Below, one piece after another: positions 1-11,673 of a stretch of 64,000 bases of DNA. The notes beneath the pieces are model-generated. The model was given only the letters and a program-made list of their open reading frames with translations. It was not told the DNA's origin and did not search any database. The stretch is taken from positions 149,600,683-149,664,682 of the forward strand of contig OZ038478.1 of assembly GCA_964036315.1 (NCBI GenBank). Reading direction: 5' to 3'. Source of the stretch: Acanthosepion esculentum (taxonomy: Eukaryota > Mollusca > Cephalopoda > Sepiida > Sepiidae). Both the position numbers and the translations under genes were made by a program. The stretch's first letter is position 1; every line of letters begins with the position of its first letter.

Positions 1-576
1 TGAACAAGAAATATGCGAAAACATCGTTGTCTTGTCTGTTGCTTCTTTACTCTGCTCTGATATTAACAGGTTAGAGGCCAATTTTGTCGGAAGCAATATC
101 AAATATGGAACAATCCTGCTTTGTTCAAATGACCGGGCTGGTGTCGGCGCTGTAATTGTCCGAGAAATATATCTTGAAATATATTGTGAAATTTGACGCC
201 AATAAGTAATCATAGGTAGTTGAGCTGAGAAACTGCCTCTGCTTATACATACGGTCCACCGATCATCTAGTGATGATATCTAGTAGGGTGAAATAAAAAA
301 TCCAGTCGAATATTTATTTGTGTGAAAGGTAAATTAATTTTCTCTGTTACGATAGCTTCTACAACCACTCCAATCGAATCCATTTCGGATGTAGTGAAAA
401 GGATATTTGGGATCTTGGAAGAGCAACAACTCATCTATAATAACAGCATAGACGGACATTTCAAAACATGCTTCCAGAACATTGGCGAATCCATACGAAG
501 AAAAGCTGAGGAGATTCTAAATACAAATGTTTAGACAACCAGTTAAAGAAGACTAAACCTAATACATTGTCCTCGA

Positions 577-578
<2 letters not shown>
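1..578. other. Unassigned AT-rich DNA
   Basis: No recognisable gene or repeat family. A 70-residue open frame at 322-534 on the plus strand has no similarity I recognise and no supporting signals, so I do not call it a gene. Confidence 0.5.

Positions 579-662
<84 letters not shown>
579..662. repeat. (TA)n microsatellite
   Basis: About 84 bp of uninterrupted AT dinucleotides. The apparent Tyr-Ile repeat proteins across it are translation artefacts. Confidence 0.97.
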
Positions 663-667
<5 letters not shown>

Positions 668-1922
668 CATGTATTGTTAATGAATATGTTATTCAGGTTC
701 TTTATTTAAACACATAAGTATATGGAGATTGTGCGGAAATTTTTATTGCACCTATGTCTAGACGTTTCTACATGGTTGATTTGTCTCACATATAAACCCT
801 GAAGAGGATCAAAGTTTATCTCATTTTTATAATTTCAATCATCGTATTTGTTGAATAATTCGATGGGTATGGCTATTATTACCGGTGGCATTTTTATAAT
901 GATTTCCGTGATTGTCAATATTAATATTGTTCTATTATTGTTAGCTGAATAATATGGAACCTACTACAATGCATTTGGTATTTATAGAACAACTATTTCC
1001 AGTTAAAAGCCAATCATTTTTACTTTCGCTAAAATATCGATCGAAAACTCATACAAAATTATGCGTAATTGTGTCGTGCTATTTACAGAAGAAAAATGCC
1101 ATTATCTTTGATAAAACATGCTAAAACTCATTTGCTAATAATATATTGACTCCAGTATTTGTTTGTTTATTTCGTTTTTTTCTGTTTTTTTTTGGGGGGG
1201 CGTGGGGTGAAGTTACTGCAACCATACGCATATGGGACGTTTAGTAACAGAGAGTATTTTAAGATATATTTACGTGTTTTACGAATGTGATTCTTAAGTA
1301 GCTAGCATATTTTAATCAGTGGTTTATTATATACGAGAAATCATTATTTGTATGTATTTCTAACACACCATATTTATTAGCGTTTTGAGTAGACATCACC
1401 CTAAACCACCGGTTCTGTTATTTTACTACAGATTAGCGCTATGGAAAAGAGGCTAAATTTTCTGCAAGTTCACTTGGATATCCACCAGCCAGCGGCAAAA
1501 ACTTTAAGATACTTGACTTGAACATATAACATATATTTAAAAATCTTTTGAAGTTATATATGTATATCATTTTCCACCTAATAATCATTTAAGATAACTG
1601 CTTAAATGTACGAATGTACAAATAATGCCCGAATAGTAAATTCCGTCGAATTTAATTATGCTCTTTGAGGGAACATCACCATCTCTTAGGCTTCTCCGTA
1701 ATGACATCGAATAGTACAGTTGAAGATATTTACAGCATGCGAAGGTAGAATACCAGCAAAGAAAATTAAATTACTTTATCAAGTCATCTCTATAAAAATG
1801 TGGTTAGAAATATATTGAAATGGAATCAACGTATAGACTTCTTTTTCTATGTTTGATTATTTCATTCACAATTGCAGTTTTTAGCCGAGAGGATAATAAA
1901 AATTAAATTAAAAGGAAAATAC

Positions 1923-1926
<4 letters not shown>
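663..1926. other. Unassigned AT-rich DNA with poly-G tract
   Basis: No gene seen. A T-rich then G-rich tract lies at about 1176-1200. From about 1208 to 1275 the sequence loosely resembles the repeats at 4322-4440 and 36283-36360; see the findings. Confidence 0.45.
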
Positions 1927-1994
<68 letters not shown>

Positions 1995-2028
1995 ATGTGT
2001 GTGTGTGCGTGTGTGTGTGTGTGTGTGT
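1927..2028. repeat. Compound (TA)n-(TG)n microsatellite
   Basis: About 52 bp of TA followed by about 50 bp of TG with a few interruptions. It abuts the left end of the foldback element at 2029. Confidence 0.95.
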
Positions 2029-2138
2029 AATATAATTTCGGATATATATATATATATATATATGTGAAATTATTAGCAGAATTTGATAATTATATTTAAG
2101 TAATTCATCGAGTCTGAAACTTCAACAGAATGCAGAAA

Positions 2139-2185
2139 GCACTGGACGGCCGTTTCGTCCTATATTTGGGTCTCATCAGCAGTGC
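2139..2185 (-). ncRNA. Hammerhead self-cleaving ribozyme motif, left arm
   Basis: Read on the minus strand, the order is GCACTG (stem I, 5' side), CTGATGA, stem II, GAAA, the palindrome ACGGCCGT as stem III, then C and CAGTGC (stem I, 3' side). Stem I therefore pairs over 6 bp. The cleavage triplet is GUC, the most usual form, and cleavage would follow the C at 2145. Stem II (GACC/GGAC) has one A-A mismatch, which may weaken it. Stem III is self-complementary with no loop, as in hammerheads that work as dimers. The motif is visible in the sequence; activity is inference. Confidence 0.7.
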
Positions 2186-2404
2186 GCATCCACTACCGAG
2201 AATTGAAACCCTGACAAACACCATACCAACTGTTCCAACGGGCCTCGCTGACGAAGAGATAGCAAATCAGACTCCATATAGCGCCACTCGCTCACAATTG
2301 AGTCTGATTTCCTATCTCTTCGTCACCGAGGCCCGTTGGAACAGTTGGTATGGTGTTTGAATGACAACCTAACTGTCAGGGCTTCAATTCTCGGTAGTGG
2401 ATGC

Positions 2405-2451
2405 GCACTGCTGATGAGTCCCAAATATAGGACGAAACGGCCGTACAGTGC
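2405..2451 (+). ncRNA. Hammerhead self-cleaving ribozyme motif, right arm
   Basis: GCACTG (2405-2410) is followed by CTGATGA (2411-2417). Stem II is GTCC/GGAC (2418-2421 with 2430-2433) around an 8-base loop. GAAA follows at 2434-2437, then stem III from the ACGGCCGT palindrome (2437-2444), the cleavable A at 2445, and CAGTGC (2446-2451), which closes stem I. Every invariant core position of the hammerhead consensus is present. The cleavage triplet is GUA, which fits the NUH rule. Stem III has no loop, so the monomer fold is strained and a two-strand (dimeric) fold is likely. The core through stem II closely resembles animal satellite and PLE hammerheads. Confidence 0.78.
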
Positions 2452-2512
2452 ATTCTGTTGAAGTTTCAGACTCGATGAATTACTTAAATATATATATATC
2501 CGAAATTATATT

Positions 2513-2994
2513 TCAAATATGGTTTTTACGTTGAATTTTATTATACGGCAAATTTTCTTATAAATGAAACTTTTATTCTGAGTAATCTTTTTGGCCATTC
2601 ATGTGCTATAGATAATTTCCATTTTTTTTAATACTTACTTCATATTAATCTTGCTAACCACAAATCTATGGTCATTAACTGAAACGTGTGGCAGACCTTA
2701 AATTTATCACCATTTCATGGACAAGATGCGCACGGTTTGATTAGTTAGGTTGATGGGAAGCGAAACAAATACAAATCATTTTGTGAGGGGTATTCATTGA
2801 GATGCTACAATGACCACCCCTCACTTACAATTTACACTAGATGACCATTGATTCCAGATTAGCAGATTGATTGAACATGAAATTCCAATTGTAATTATTC
2901 AGAATCGTACTTTTTCAGGATGATGTTGGGATTATTTTTATTTTCTTTTATTTTCAGACCTCTTAGAATAATATATAAATCTAAATTTACGACA
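2513..2994. other. Unassigned AT-rich DNA
   Basis: No gene, long repeat or structured element recognised in this stretch. Confidence 0.5.
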
Positions 2995-3037
<43 letters not shown>

Positions 3038-3055
3038 ATATATATATATATATAT
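2995..3055. repeat. (TCTA)n then (TA)n microsatellite
   Basis: About ten TCTA units run into about 18 bp of TA. Confidence 0.95.
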
Positions 3056-3184
3056 TTTAAGACATTTATATATTTATACATTCTTTTTTATAGATACAAA
3101 TATTTAAGTAAATGTTCTGTTTTATAATAAACAGTATTAGTAATATGTACTGAATTTCCGAGAAATTTTCATAGAAAATATTCG

Positions 3185-3266
3185 TCCTCCGGCAGGAATC
3201 GAACCTGTATCCTATACGGAACCGTCATATAGCCTGACGTGCCGTAACTGATCGAGCCACGGATGA
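3185..3266 (-). tRNA. tRNA-like sequence (pseudogene or SINE head)
   Basis: On the minus strand this 82-nt stretch has TGGCTCGATCAG, which resembles an RNA polymerase III A box, and GGTTCGATTCC, a good B box. The acceptor-like ends TCATCCG and CGGAGGA pair at 6 of 7 positions. A 5-bp anticodon-type stem CGTCA/TGACG encloses the 7-base loop GGCTATA, and a T-arm CAGG/CCTG encloses TTCGATT. The anticodon loop lacks the usual T at position 33, and the variable region is longer than in most tRNAs. A decayed tRNA or a tRNA-derived SINE head is more likely than a working gene. Confidence 0.5.
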
Positions 3267-4500
3267 TCGTTCGTTTAGCAAGGTCGATTCTACTGCTTTT
3301 AAACATCAATCTTACATGAATCTCTCATGTGCATTGATACCTGCTCAAAACAACAGTGATATAATTCTGTTTGAGATTAAATGCTTTCACAGCTGTAAAT
3401 TGTAAAGTAATAATCCTATGCTGTCTACGCTCTAACCCAACTCTTGAATACATGACATTCGCCTTGTCACGCATGTCCTCTCAGTGAATATAGTAAATCA
3501 CTGCATTCTTCCTTGCTTCTGTACACATATAAACAATGTGTCACGTGCTCAATGTCTCCGGCAGTAAATCGATTCACTAAAGATAGACACGGTAATCTTA
3601 GTACGCGTTATTAGATTATAAAGATCGATATGTTTTTTATTTTAATATAATTCGTCCCAACGTCGTATCTTAAATATGTCTCTGTAACAATTTTCTTGTC
3701 CATTGTTTTAGTTTGACAAGCGTGACAATACTATTTTCTATTTATTTATTCAGAGACAATAAAAATGATTACATTATTACATATCGCATTCTTTTTCTTT
3801 GTTTTAGTTATTCCTCTGAAAAGAAGTTGACAATATGGCCGCCAACAAGTTCAACTGTTACTTTCTCTCATTTGAATTCATCCGTCTTTCATTTTTCTTA
3901 TTCTTTTAGATTTTTCTTTTTTTGTTAAGTTGCGTCTAAGAAAAATGTTATTTCTTTCTTTCATGAATTGCGTGGTAGTTATTGCTTTGTTCGAAGAGAA
4001 CAAATTTTGCTTAATGTGCAACATGTTATTACAGCCCACCCCCCACCGCGAAACGTCAAGTTATCTCTCTATTTCTTAAAAACATTGCGATTTCCATAAT
4101 CGAGCTTTCCCAAACTATGCATGGAAGAATTCTTTTAGTGACAGACAAGATTTAAAAAAAACAATAATGATTTGGGAAATTGTTAATACACCTAAGCATT
4201 TGAATTTCTTAAATAATTTATTGATGTTCGCGCTTACACTTACATAAGGGAATCACACTCATATTTGGGCAACCCACATGTTAATAATATTGTTTATCAG
4301 AATATATGTAGGTAATATATGTACGGACAATTACTGCGACCATATCACCCCGTACAGCTGGCCACATAACTCTTTGGTATTTCAAGATATCTTTGTGTAA
4401 CTTTGGTAAATATATCTGTTAAAATGAGACGTCAGTGTTTTTTATATTTTTTTCATTTTCGCGTTATTTAGACGATAATTTGGACATCGCTATTTTTGTG
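3267..4500. other. Unassigned DNA with a short transposon-end-like repeat
   Basis: No gene seen. The segment 4322-4440 shares about 70 bp with the 3' end of the IS630-like remnant at 36283-36360, including GTGTAAC-TTGGTAAATAT and GTCAGTGTT words. It is probably a stray transposon end. Confidence 0.45.
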
Positions 4501-4509
4501 ATTCTATGC

Positions 4510-4554
<45 letters not shown>

Positions 4555-4555
4555 C

Positions 4556-4587
<32 letters not shown>

Positions 4588-4597
4588 ACGTATGTAT

Positions 4598-4672
<75 letters not shown>
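4510..4672. repeat. Compound TA/TG/CA/TA microsatellite
   Basis: Blocks of TA, TG, CA and TA follow one another with short interruptions. The TG and CA blocks are complementary and could pair in single strands. Confidence 0.93.
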
Positions 4673-4677
<5 letters not shown>

Positions 4678-4939
4678 TATAATAAAGAGAAAAACAATAA
4701 GATATATAACTTGGTGTTCTTATTAATATTTTTATTTTTACAAAACAGTGTCTAATGCCAATCTACAGAGCATAAATATAAATTTACTAATTTAAAATTA
4801 TGCTTCCATTGCTACACAGAAATTACCATGTTTCAAAATCAGAAACTAAACGCTTTAAGTTTCAAATTCAATTATAGAATTAAGTTAAAATCAGTGCGAC
4901 ATTTATTATTAATAGGACAGTTATGAGGATTTCTTCAGT

Positions 4940-5960
4940 TACATATTTTTGTTTATCTTCATCTCTTTTTATTATTATACTGTCTGAATTTCTTGGGACT
5001 TGGTCTATGCGTTTATTCAAGGTATTAGGATTATGTTTCTTAATTATTTTTTCTATTTTTTTCAGTATAGCTGTAACTTTGTTTTAAGGTATTTTTTATT
5101 GAAATTAGTACCGGGTTTACTAACTTTAGGAAAATGTTTAACGATTAAAGCAAGGAATTTTTCTCCTAATTTATTCTTTACCATTTGGTTGTATGGGGGT
5201 GTCTACCAAATTATTTTTCTACTACTTTTTTATGCTTTCCATTTCCATTTTTTATTTAAGTTAATTTTTGGCTTTTGTATTCACTATTTTTAGAGCTTTA
5301 GTTTTTATATTAATATGTTCATAGAACATCTTCTTATTTGCTGAATTTGTACTTATTCTTTTTTTAGAGATAAAGGTATATGCTTAATTATATATGGAGG
5401 ATGATTAGATTTAGGGTGTATATATAAAGGATTGGTATTGGGTTTTTTATAAGGTATGTATGCATTTTTCATTAAATCTAATGTTATATCAAGGAAGTTT
5501 AACTTTTTCAATTTAGTGCTCACAGTAATTTTTAAGTTCATGCATTTAAATTCTCTATATAATATCTTTCTAATTTTATCGATTTCAAAGTTAGTAGAGA
5601 AGAACATCGTCTCTGTATAATCCAATGTCAGTTATATTTATTTCACGATATGCTGTGAGAGTTTATAATATTAAAAGACCTATAAGGTCAGAAGACTCAC
5701 CTGAGTTTAGTGACCCCATTGTTATGGCAAAGTGGTCTTAAGAATGTTTTATCCATTGCTCACCCTTAGGTATCAGTATGGATTTTTTCACATTTATAAT
5801 CATGCTCTTTTCTTCTTTCGTTACATCCGTGTACTGGGTAGCAAATTCCAACGCATTCATGAAATTACTTTTGGTATTGATTGATTGTAATTTTCAATAT
5901 GAAACTGCATTAACTTATATTTCGTTTTATCGTTGATATCAGTAAACCTGTTTTCTTACT
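4940..5960 (-). pseudogene. Penelope-like reverse transcriptase fragment
   Basis: Reading down the minus strand, a palm-like segment includes ALEFATQYTDVTKEE near 5850. A TMGS..SGESSDLIGL block lies near 5700, followed by the catalytic box GLYRDD (YRDD codons at 5606-5617). An open stretch then carries FLDITLDL, KKPNTNPLYIHPKSNHPP and KHIPLSLKK (5353-5625). Weaker downstream similarity runs to about 4950. The order matches the GIY-YIG-bearing RT family usually grouped with PLEs. At least three frameshifts and several in-frame stops break it; the frame shifts straight after YRDD. The plus-strand frame at 5000-5293 is its shadow. Family membership is from memory of motifs; PLE versus another RT class is the main uncertainty. 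Confidence 0.65.
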
Positions 5961-6439
5961 TATTTAGTATTAATCCAAAGTTTCAACCCTAGGTTTTCTT
6001 TAATTAACACTTCAAAACTAGAAAGAGTTACTCAACAGCCACCACGATCATATTGTCCCTTATGTATCATAGGATATTTCCTTTGTGCAAATGCGGAGAT
6101 AAGACCCATCTCTCTAATTAAGGAATTATTATAGCTATTTTCACTGCCTTACGTACATTCTACCCCCACTTTGGTAATAGCTAGTACAGCCTTCCCTGCT
6201 TTCTCTTCATTGTGAGCCCTTATGTGTTTTATAGTAATACTAATAGCTTGCATTATTTTGATAAAGCCCGCATCGCCATCTTTTACTACTGACTAACTAA
6301 TATTTTTTTAAACTTGGGCAAAATAGCCTTTACGAATGCTGTACTAATTCGTAATCTCCAAAACGGGATTCATATTTTTGGACAACCTGATACACTATTA
6401 TTCCTTTTAGGTGTACTTCACTTTTTCTGATATTTAGCA

Positions 6440-7240
6440 GTTGAGTCTTATCTACGCTTCATTACATTGAAGCCAATGCCTATCTTGTATCGTGACTGCT
6501 CCTTCCAACTCAACGGGAAGATGTACTCTTCCTAATAACTTAATTTCCCTTAGGTCTCCTTGAAATATTTTTTGTTTAGTAATATCTAGCTCTTCGTTCC
6601 TCAATCCTAGTTTAATGTAATCCCTAGATCTAACTATTGATGCTCCTGTATTTATTAATGGCGTAATTTCCTTCCCAACCCACCAACGTTGCCTTATATA
6701 TTAAATCAGCATCCTGACCGAACAGAATTTTTCTACCACTACTGCTAGATCGATCATGGCCCCAATGTTTCCATTGAAATATGATCCCCCTCTTTCCATT
6801 ACAGGCCATCCCATACCTTGCACGTTTCTTTGGGAAGACTCAACTCTCTCAACCAGTTTATGACTCATTTATTCCAGTGTAAATAATTCTGCAAGTGTTG
6901 TGGGGGGATACCCCAACTGTATCTGTCATTACACATATGTTTCTATTCGCGTCCGTATAATACTCCACCAGTTGGGTTTGGACCGCTTTTCCATCTCTAA
7001 GTACAGCATCCTTAAAGGCTATTTTGCCCAAGTTTAAAACTTTACTTGCTAGTTCGGACAATGTTTCCCTCTTACCCTGTCTATTTCTAACTAAGTCTCA
7101 GGCAGCAACAGCCGCGCTTACATATTCTCCGTATTTCGTTAGCTGTATCAAGAGATCCGTTCAGCTAGCTTCAGGGTTTTCGTCTAGGAACAATTCTATA
7201 TATTCGGAAAAAATGACATCAAAATAATCATATGCTAATT
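6440..7240 (-). pseudogene. Retroelement gag and aspartic protease fragment
   Basis: The minus strand begins near 7230 with a gag-like alpha-helical segment (EYIELFLDENPEAS, QLTKYGEYVSAAVAA) that continues as SELASKVLNLGKIAFKDAV in the open frame 6858-7061. Two tryptophan-type positions have become stops. Further down, TPLINTGASIVRSRD carries the retropepsin-type box at 6641-6652. The catalytic aspartate of D-T/S-G is asparagine here, so the protease would be inactive. No zinc knuckle, RT or integrase follows. A Ty3/gypsy-type source fits best. It sits just upstream, on the same strand, of the PLE RT fragment. Confidence 0.55.
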
Positions 7241-7339
7241 TAATAATTACTCACGACGTTTGATGTTGTATTATAGCTTTCTTTTTCAGTGCTTCAATAC
7301 AAGCCTGAAATTTCGAATACTTTCAAGAATATATCGGAA

Positions 7340-7840
7340 TCCGGTCGTCAAGTGTTTCATTATGAACTACTACCAACGGGCCAAACGGTCACTGGAGACC
7401 TATACCCTCAGTAATTTCAACGTATGCAACAGGCATTGCGCCAGAAGGAGCCAGCTCTAGTGAATCGCAAAGGTGTGCTTTTCCTCCATGACAACGCCAG
7501 GTCTCATGACGCGAACTTGGGTGGAAGACTTTGTGCCATCCACCTTATTCACCTGAACTTGCGCCATCCGATTGCCACCTCTTCCACTCCCTGGATAATC
7601 ATCTTCGGGAGAAATCCTTCACCAATGAAGCAGACTTGCGCAAAGCCCTCACGGATTCCTTTGCATCACCCCCCCCCCCCCGAGTTCTACCGCAAGGGTA
7701 ATGAACAGCTGAAGTCACGTTCGAAGAAAGTGCTGGATGCCGATGGCGATTACTTCGAAGACTAAATTAAGTTACACATATTAGGATGCGTTTTCTTTTT
7801 TCCTTTAAAAACGGACAGAACTTTTTTGGTTACCTTGTAA
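7340..7840 (+). pseudogene. Mariner transposase, 3' half
   Basis: A mariner-type segment (VFHYELLPTGQTVTGDLY) leads into an open frame at 7424-7765 with PALVNRKGVLFLHDNARSH, whose aspartate (7500-7502) matches the second catalytic residue. The block around the third aspartate (7570-7572) is out of frame and about 35 bases too close, so a deletion plus frameshift has removed the D,D34D geometry. The end KVLDADGDYFED is the usual mariner C-terminus. A run of 13 or so cytosines near 7669-7682 is a likely frameshift site. The tail ACGGACAGAACTT near 7811 resembles a mariner terminal repeat. The 5' half is missing. Confidence 0.8.
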
Positions 7841-8100
7841 TATTACTATCTAGAAAAGAAAAAGAAAATATCCCGAAATAAATAAATAAATAAATAAGGA
7901 GAAATTCGTTAAATAGATCATATTCCCCCAACAAAAACGCACAACATGCACACATAAAGGCCAAATACATTGGTCGGACCACTCACATACATACATACAC
8001 TCATACGAAGGTATCTATGGAAACGAATGTATATACGCACATACAAATACAAGTAGACACCACAAAATCACACACTCGAACCCTAGACAACATAGGAAGT

Positions 8101-8102
<2 letters not shown>

Positions 8103-8155
<53 letters not shown>

Positions 8156-8175
8156 TTTTTGTGTGTATATGTGTT

Positions 8176-8254
<79 letters not shown>

Positions 8255-8263
8255 GTGTCCATA

Positions 8264-8291
<28 letters not shown>
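8103..8291. repeat. Compound TA/TG microsatellite
   Basis: TA, TG, TA and TG blocks in series. All long Tyr-Ile or Cys-Val frames on either strand here, including one of 178 residues, are artefacts of the repeat. Confidence 0.95.
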
Positions 8292-8296
<5 letters not shown>

Positions 8297-8792
8297 TTGT
8301 ACTAATTCATTGCAATAAGTGAGTGCGTACGTATGGAGAGAGAACATACATACACATACAAGCTTAAACGAACACACAATACTCACAAATGAAAATACAT
8401 CTAAGAACATGCAGGGGTCAGTAAAAGATAAGAATACAGATATCTTTCCCACCCTCTCTCGGACCAATCTTGTTTTATTACCCTTTAAGCAAAAGAACCT
8501 TGTTACCACCAGTCCAAAAAAGACATTGGTGTCGCTACTAACACCCCACAAAAAAGAGAATGCTTAACATCGAAATCCATAAGGAAAATTAATTCATTTT
8601 AATATAATATGGAAATATCGAGTTTGTTTGAAGAAGTCCGCCAGACTGTAAACACGTATAGCGAAATTATGGGAAATAATATATAATACATATTTTTAAA
8701 GAATTCCACATTACAACCAAAAATGTTTGCGGATTCTCTCTTCTTTGTGGTGTATACCCATTTCTTTCGTGGGAACAACTATAACATTTTCC

Positions 8793-8793
<1 letters not shown>

Positions 8794-8855
<62 letters not shown>

Positions 8856-8862
8856 TATATAT

Positions 8863-8902
<40 letters not shown>
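8794..8902. repeat. (AC)n-(AT)n microsatellite
   Basis: About 55 bp of AC followed by about 45 bp of AT with minor breaks. Confidence 0.95.
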
Positions 8903-8905
<3 letters not shown>

Positions 8906-11170
8906 TCAGTTATTCGCTTCATATATTATTGCTAATTATGAAGTTGCCATCAGCTTCTTCCGCAGAATTCATGACATTATGCAACACCCGTGAAAATATC
9001 CTCTGATCATGATAATCTCAACTTCAAATCTACAATGTATAAATATCTATCGCAGATATGCTCATAATCTACGCTTACTTCCACCATTTATATACATATA
9101 ACACCCTCGCACATTCGACACTAATGAGTTTATATTGGTCTTTAAATGGGTGTATTATGTTAAAAATGAAAAGAAACACCTCAATTTTTTATGACTTGAT
9201 GTTTTTCTGTGAGTATGCTTTCAAATTTTGCTTAGATGTTCTGATGGCATCACTTCTGGTACGGGAAATTAACATTCAATCTAAGCGTCTCCCTCTTATC
9301 ACATCACAAATGTCCTCATTGTGATGGAATTCTAATGGCTGTGGAGGCTCCTTCAATACAATAAGAATTGCTCTATCTTCCACGGACCCATCTGCTACAT
9401 TTTTATTTGTGGTACGCTGTGTTTTCCTGCTGAAAATGGCCATGTAGACTAGGTGTATCGTAGAAATCCAATGAGTTACGTGCTACTCTATGTTATCCGG
9501 TTATACTACGGCATTTAAACGTACTATGATAAGAAAATAACACCCGTTGCATTACGCTACTGGCAGATGTTGTAAACAAAATTTCATACCAGTCAGGATT
9601 GATCTATACATTCATGATGCCTATGGCATATTATGTTACTATCCTTTAATTACGCAGCAAAATATCCAATCACAGACCAACTGATGTTTTTCTTTTGTGC
9701 AATTTTGATGATGCTAATGGATTAATATCTTGAGTTTTATGTATTAATATATTTTTGCTGTGTCCATCATCTAGGAGTTATGGGTAAAGTAATACTTTAA
9801 AGAGTAGTTATTTGGTTTAAAGTTTGTTTTCAATCATTGTGAATGACATCGAAGATTACCCTCTCTTATATTTCAACAGCAAGTCATCAGAACTCTCAAC
9901 ATTGTCACTCACTGTATTTTTTCTATATATTAAATATATATTCTACAGATTGTGTTTCTCATGAAAATCATAATCGATTGTCAGTTTTCTTTCAATACTC
10001 AGACGCAAAAGTCTCGCATCAACGGCGATGCAGCATTGGAAATGACTGGAATCACCTTTCGTTTCGTAACAGTGCATGAGATAAAGTTCAGGAAATGTTA
10101 AAGAAAATCGTTAAACACCCATGTCCATTGAATTGCTATCACGGAATTGGTTGATTTGACATTTGCATAAAACAGCATCTATTGACGTGTATATAAGTGA
10201 GCAGAGAGTATGTGCGCATATAGACAAAGAACGGATTCATAATTGTTGTGTATGTCCATAAAAATATTTAAGTTTCACCTTCTAATTACAAACATATGTA
10301 TATAAACATAAGATATTATGCATACATGTACACACTGTCACATAAACAAAAGAATATGCGCTCGAACATTTATTTCATTAGGTATATGTACCTAAACTGT
10401 TATAACCGTTATGTTAGTAAACAGGTTTAGGTTTACTTAGATCTGATCTACTTAGTATACTGAGCACTTTGATTAGTTATTTTTACTTTACACGTGTTAG
10501 ATGTTTTTTTTTCTTTGGACTCTGAGCTTGGATTCTGGACGATTGTTTTCGCCTGAATTACATGTTCTTAGTTCTTTCTTTTTTATTCCTTTTTTTCCCT
10601 TGGGTATTGGTTTGTTAATTTACAAGCCAAAACACCTAAGGTTTTTTCAGACGAGTATAATTACTTATATTTATAAGATTATTATTATCCGTTATGTTAT
10701 ATATATTTGTTATCCTGATTTACAACTTCCCTGTGTATTTGCGTTACTCTTAACCTTAATCACAAGTAGTTTCGAAATATCGATTGATAACATTATTTAA
10801 GATGAGAAGAACTCATAGACAGAATTAATCAATAAACAGACGCACATTTTTAATATTCGCAGACGGTTACAAGAATTCTATTCACTGAAAAATAATTGTA
10901 TTTAGTGACACTCATTAATGAGGTTAAACATTCCAAATGCAGAGGTTCATGTTTAGAATGAAAATCGATCATGCAGTATAATGATTGATAAACTGATTTG
11001 TGTTACGTGACTTGTTTTGAAACAGCGATTATACAGCATTGCAAATGTTTCGAATCTTGTCTCTTGAAATTATGATTCCCTGCTTTCTTCCAAGAATTTT
11101 GTTAAACAGAATGATATATATATATATATATATGCATAATATTTTACTCCACTGTACCTTGCTTTTCATG
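8903..11170. other. Unassigned DNA, no gene seen
   Basis: About 2.3 kb of AT-rich sequence. Short open frames at 9058-9324, 9843-10079 and 10501-10800 show no motif I recognise. Confidence 0.5.
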
Positions 11171-11200
11171 ATCTGTATAGAATACTAATTCTATACAGAT
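11171..11200. repeat. Short perfect hairpin
   Basis: The 13-bp arms ATCTGTATAGAAT and its complement are separated by four bases. Function unknown. Confidence 0.8.
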
Positions 11201-11609
11201 ACCAATTTTCTGTTTTTAACCTTGATCCACAAATGAAGAATTGTTCCCAGATATAAACTTTAGGAATACATTTTAGTCTCCGTCTTTATTACTACTCGGG
11301 AAGTATTCTCGTCTGATACATGAAATCTAATCTCCTTTCAGTGATAGAATATTAATCATATAGATGAAAACTTCAACATTTGGCGTAGGTCTGAACCTAT
11401 AGCATTGATAACTATGAAAATCTACCTACCCCAAAGTCATTCGAATCAAGCCCTCCGTATACCAGATACCAGGATGTGCCAGCTGTCATCAGAAGAGAAT
11501 GCGCTCCTTTGGAGAATCTAACTCCCGGTGGATTTTATTGAGCATGGCTTCATTTCCGTGGTGTGAGACTCCGTCAACTGATCTGATTGATAAATTCGGT
11601 TATCATTTA

Positions 11610-11673
11610 TGTAATGAACAAAGGCTTTACACCCTTTGGGAATCATTTTCTGTAATGAACAAAGGCCTTACAC
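11610..11673. repeat. Short direct repeat
   Basis: TGTAATGAACAAAGGC plus TTTACAC occurs at 11610-11632 and again, with one change, at 11651-11673. It is a local duplication. Confidence 0.8.

Larger units (their letters stand above)
2029..2512. repeat. 484-bp foldback (inverted repeat) element carrying two hammerhead motifs
   Basis: The outer ends match as reverse complements (TAATTTCGGATATA at the left, its complement at the right). The arms run to about 2274 on the left and from 2300 on the right, leaving a 25-bp centre at 2275-2299. The left arm has about 35 extra bases near 2064-2098. The right arm has about 16 extra bases near 2363-2378 within otherwise near-identical sequence. Each arm carries a hammerhead-ribozyme motif, so one is present on each strand. 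The open frame at 2130-2360 crosses the palindrome and is an artefact. The arms most likely derive from a retrozyme-like or PLE-terminal repeat duplicated in inverse orientation. Nothing in it codes for protein. Confidence 0.9.

Noticed and set aside
780..830. CTGAAGAGG sequence
   Set aside because: No GAAA box or stems follow.
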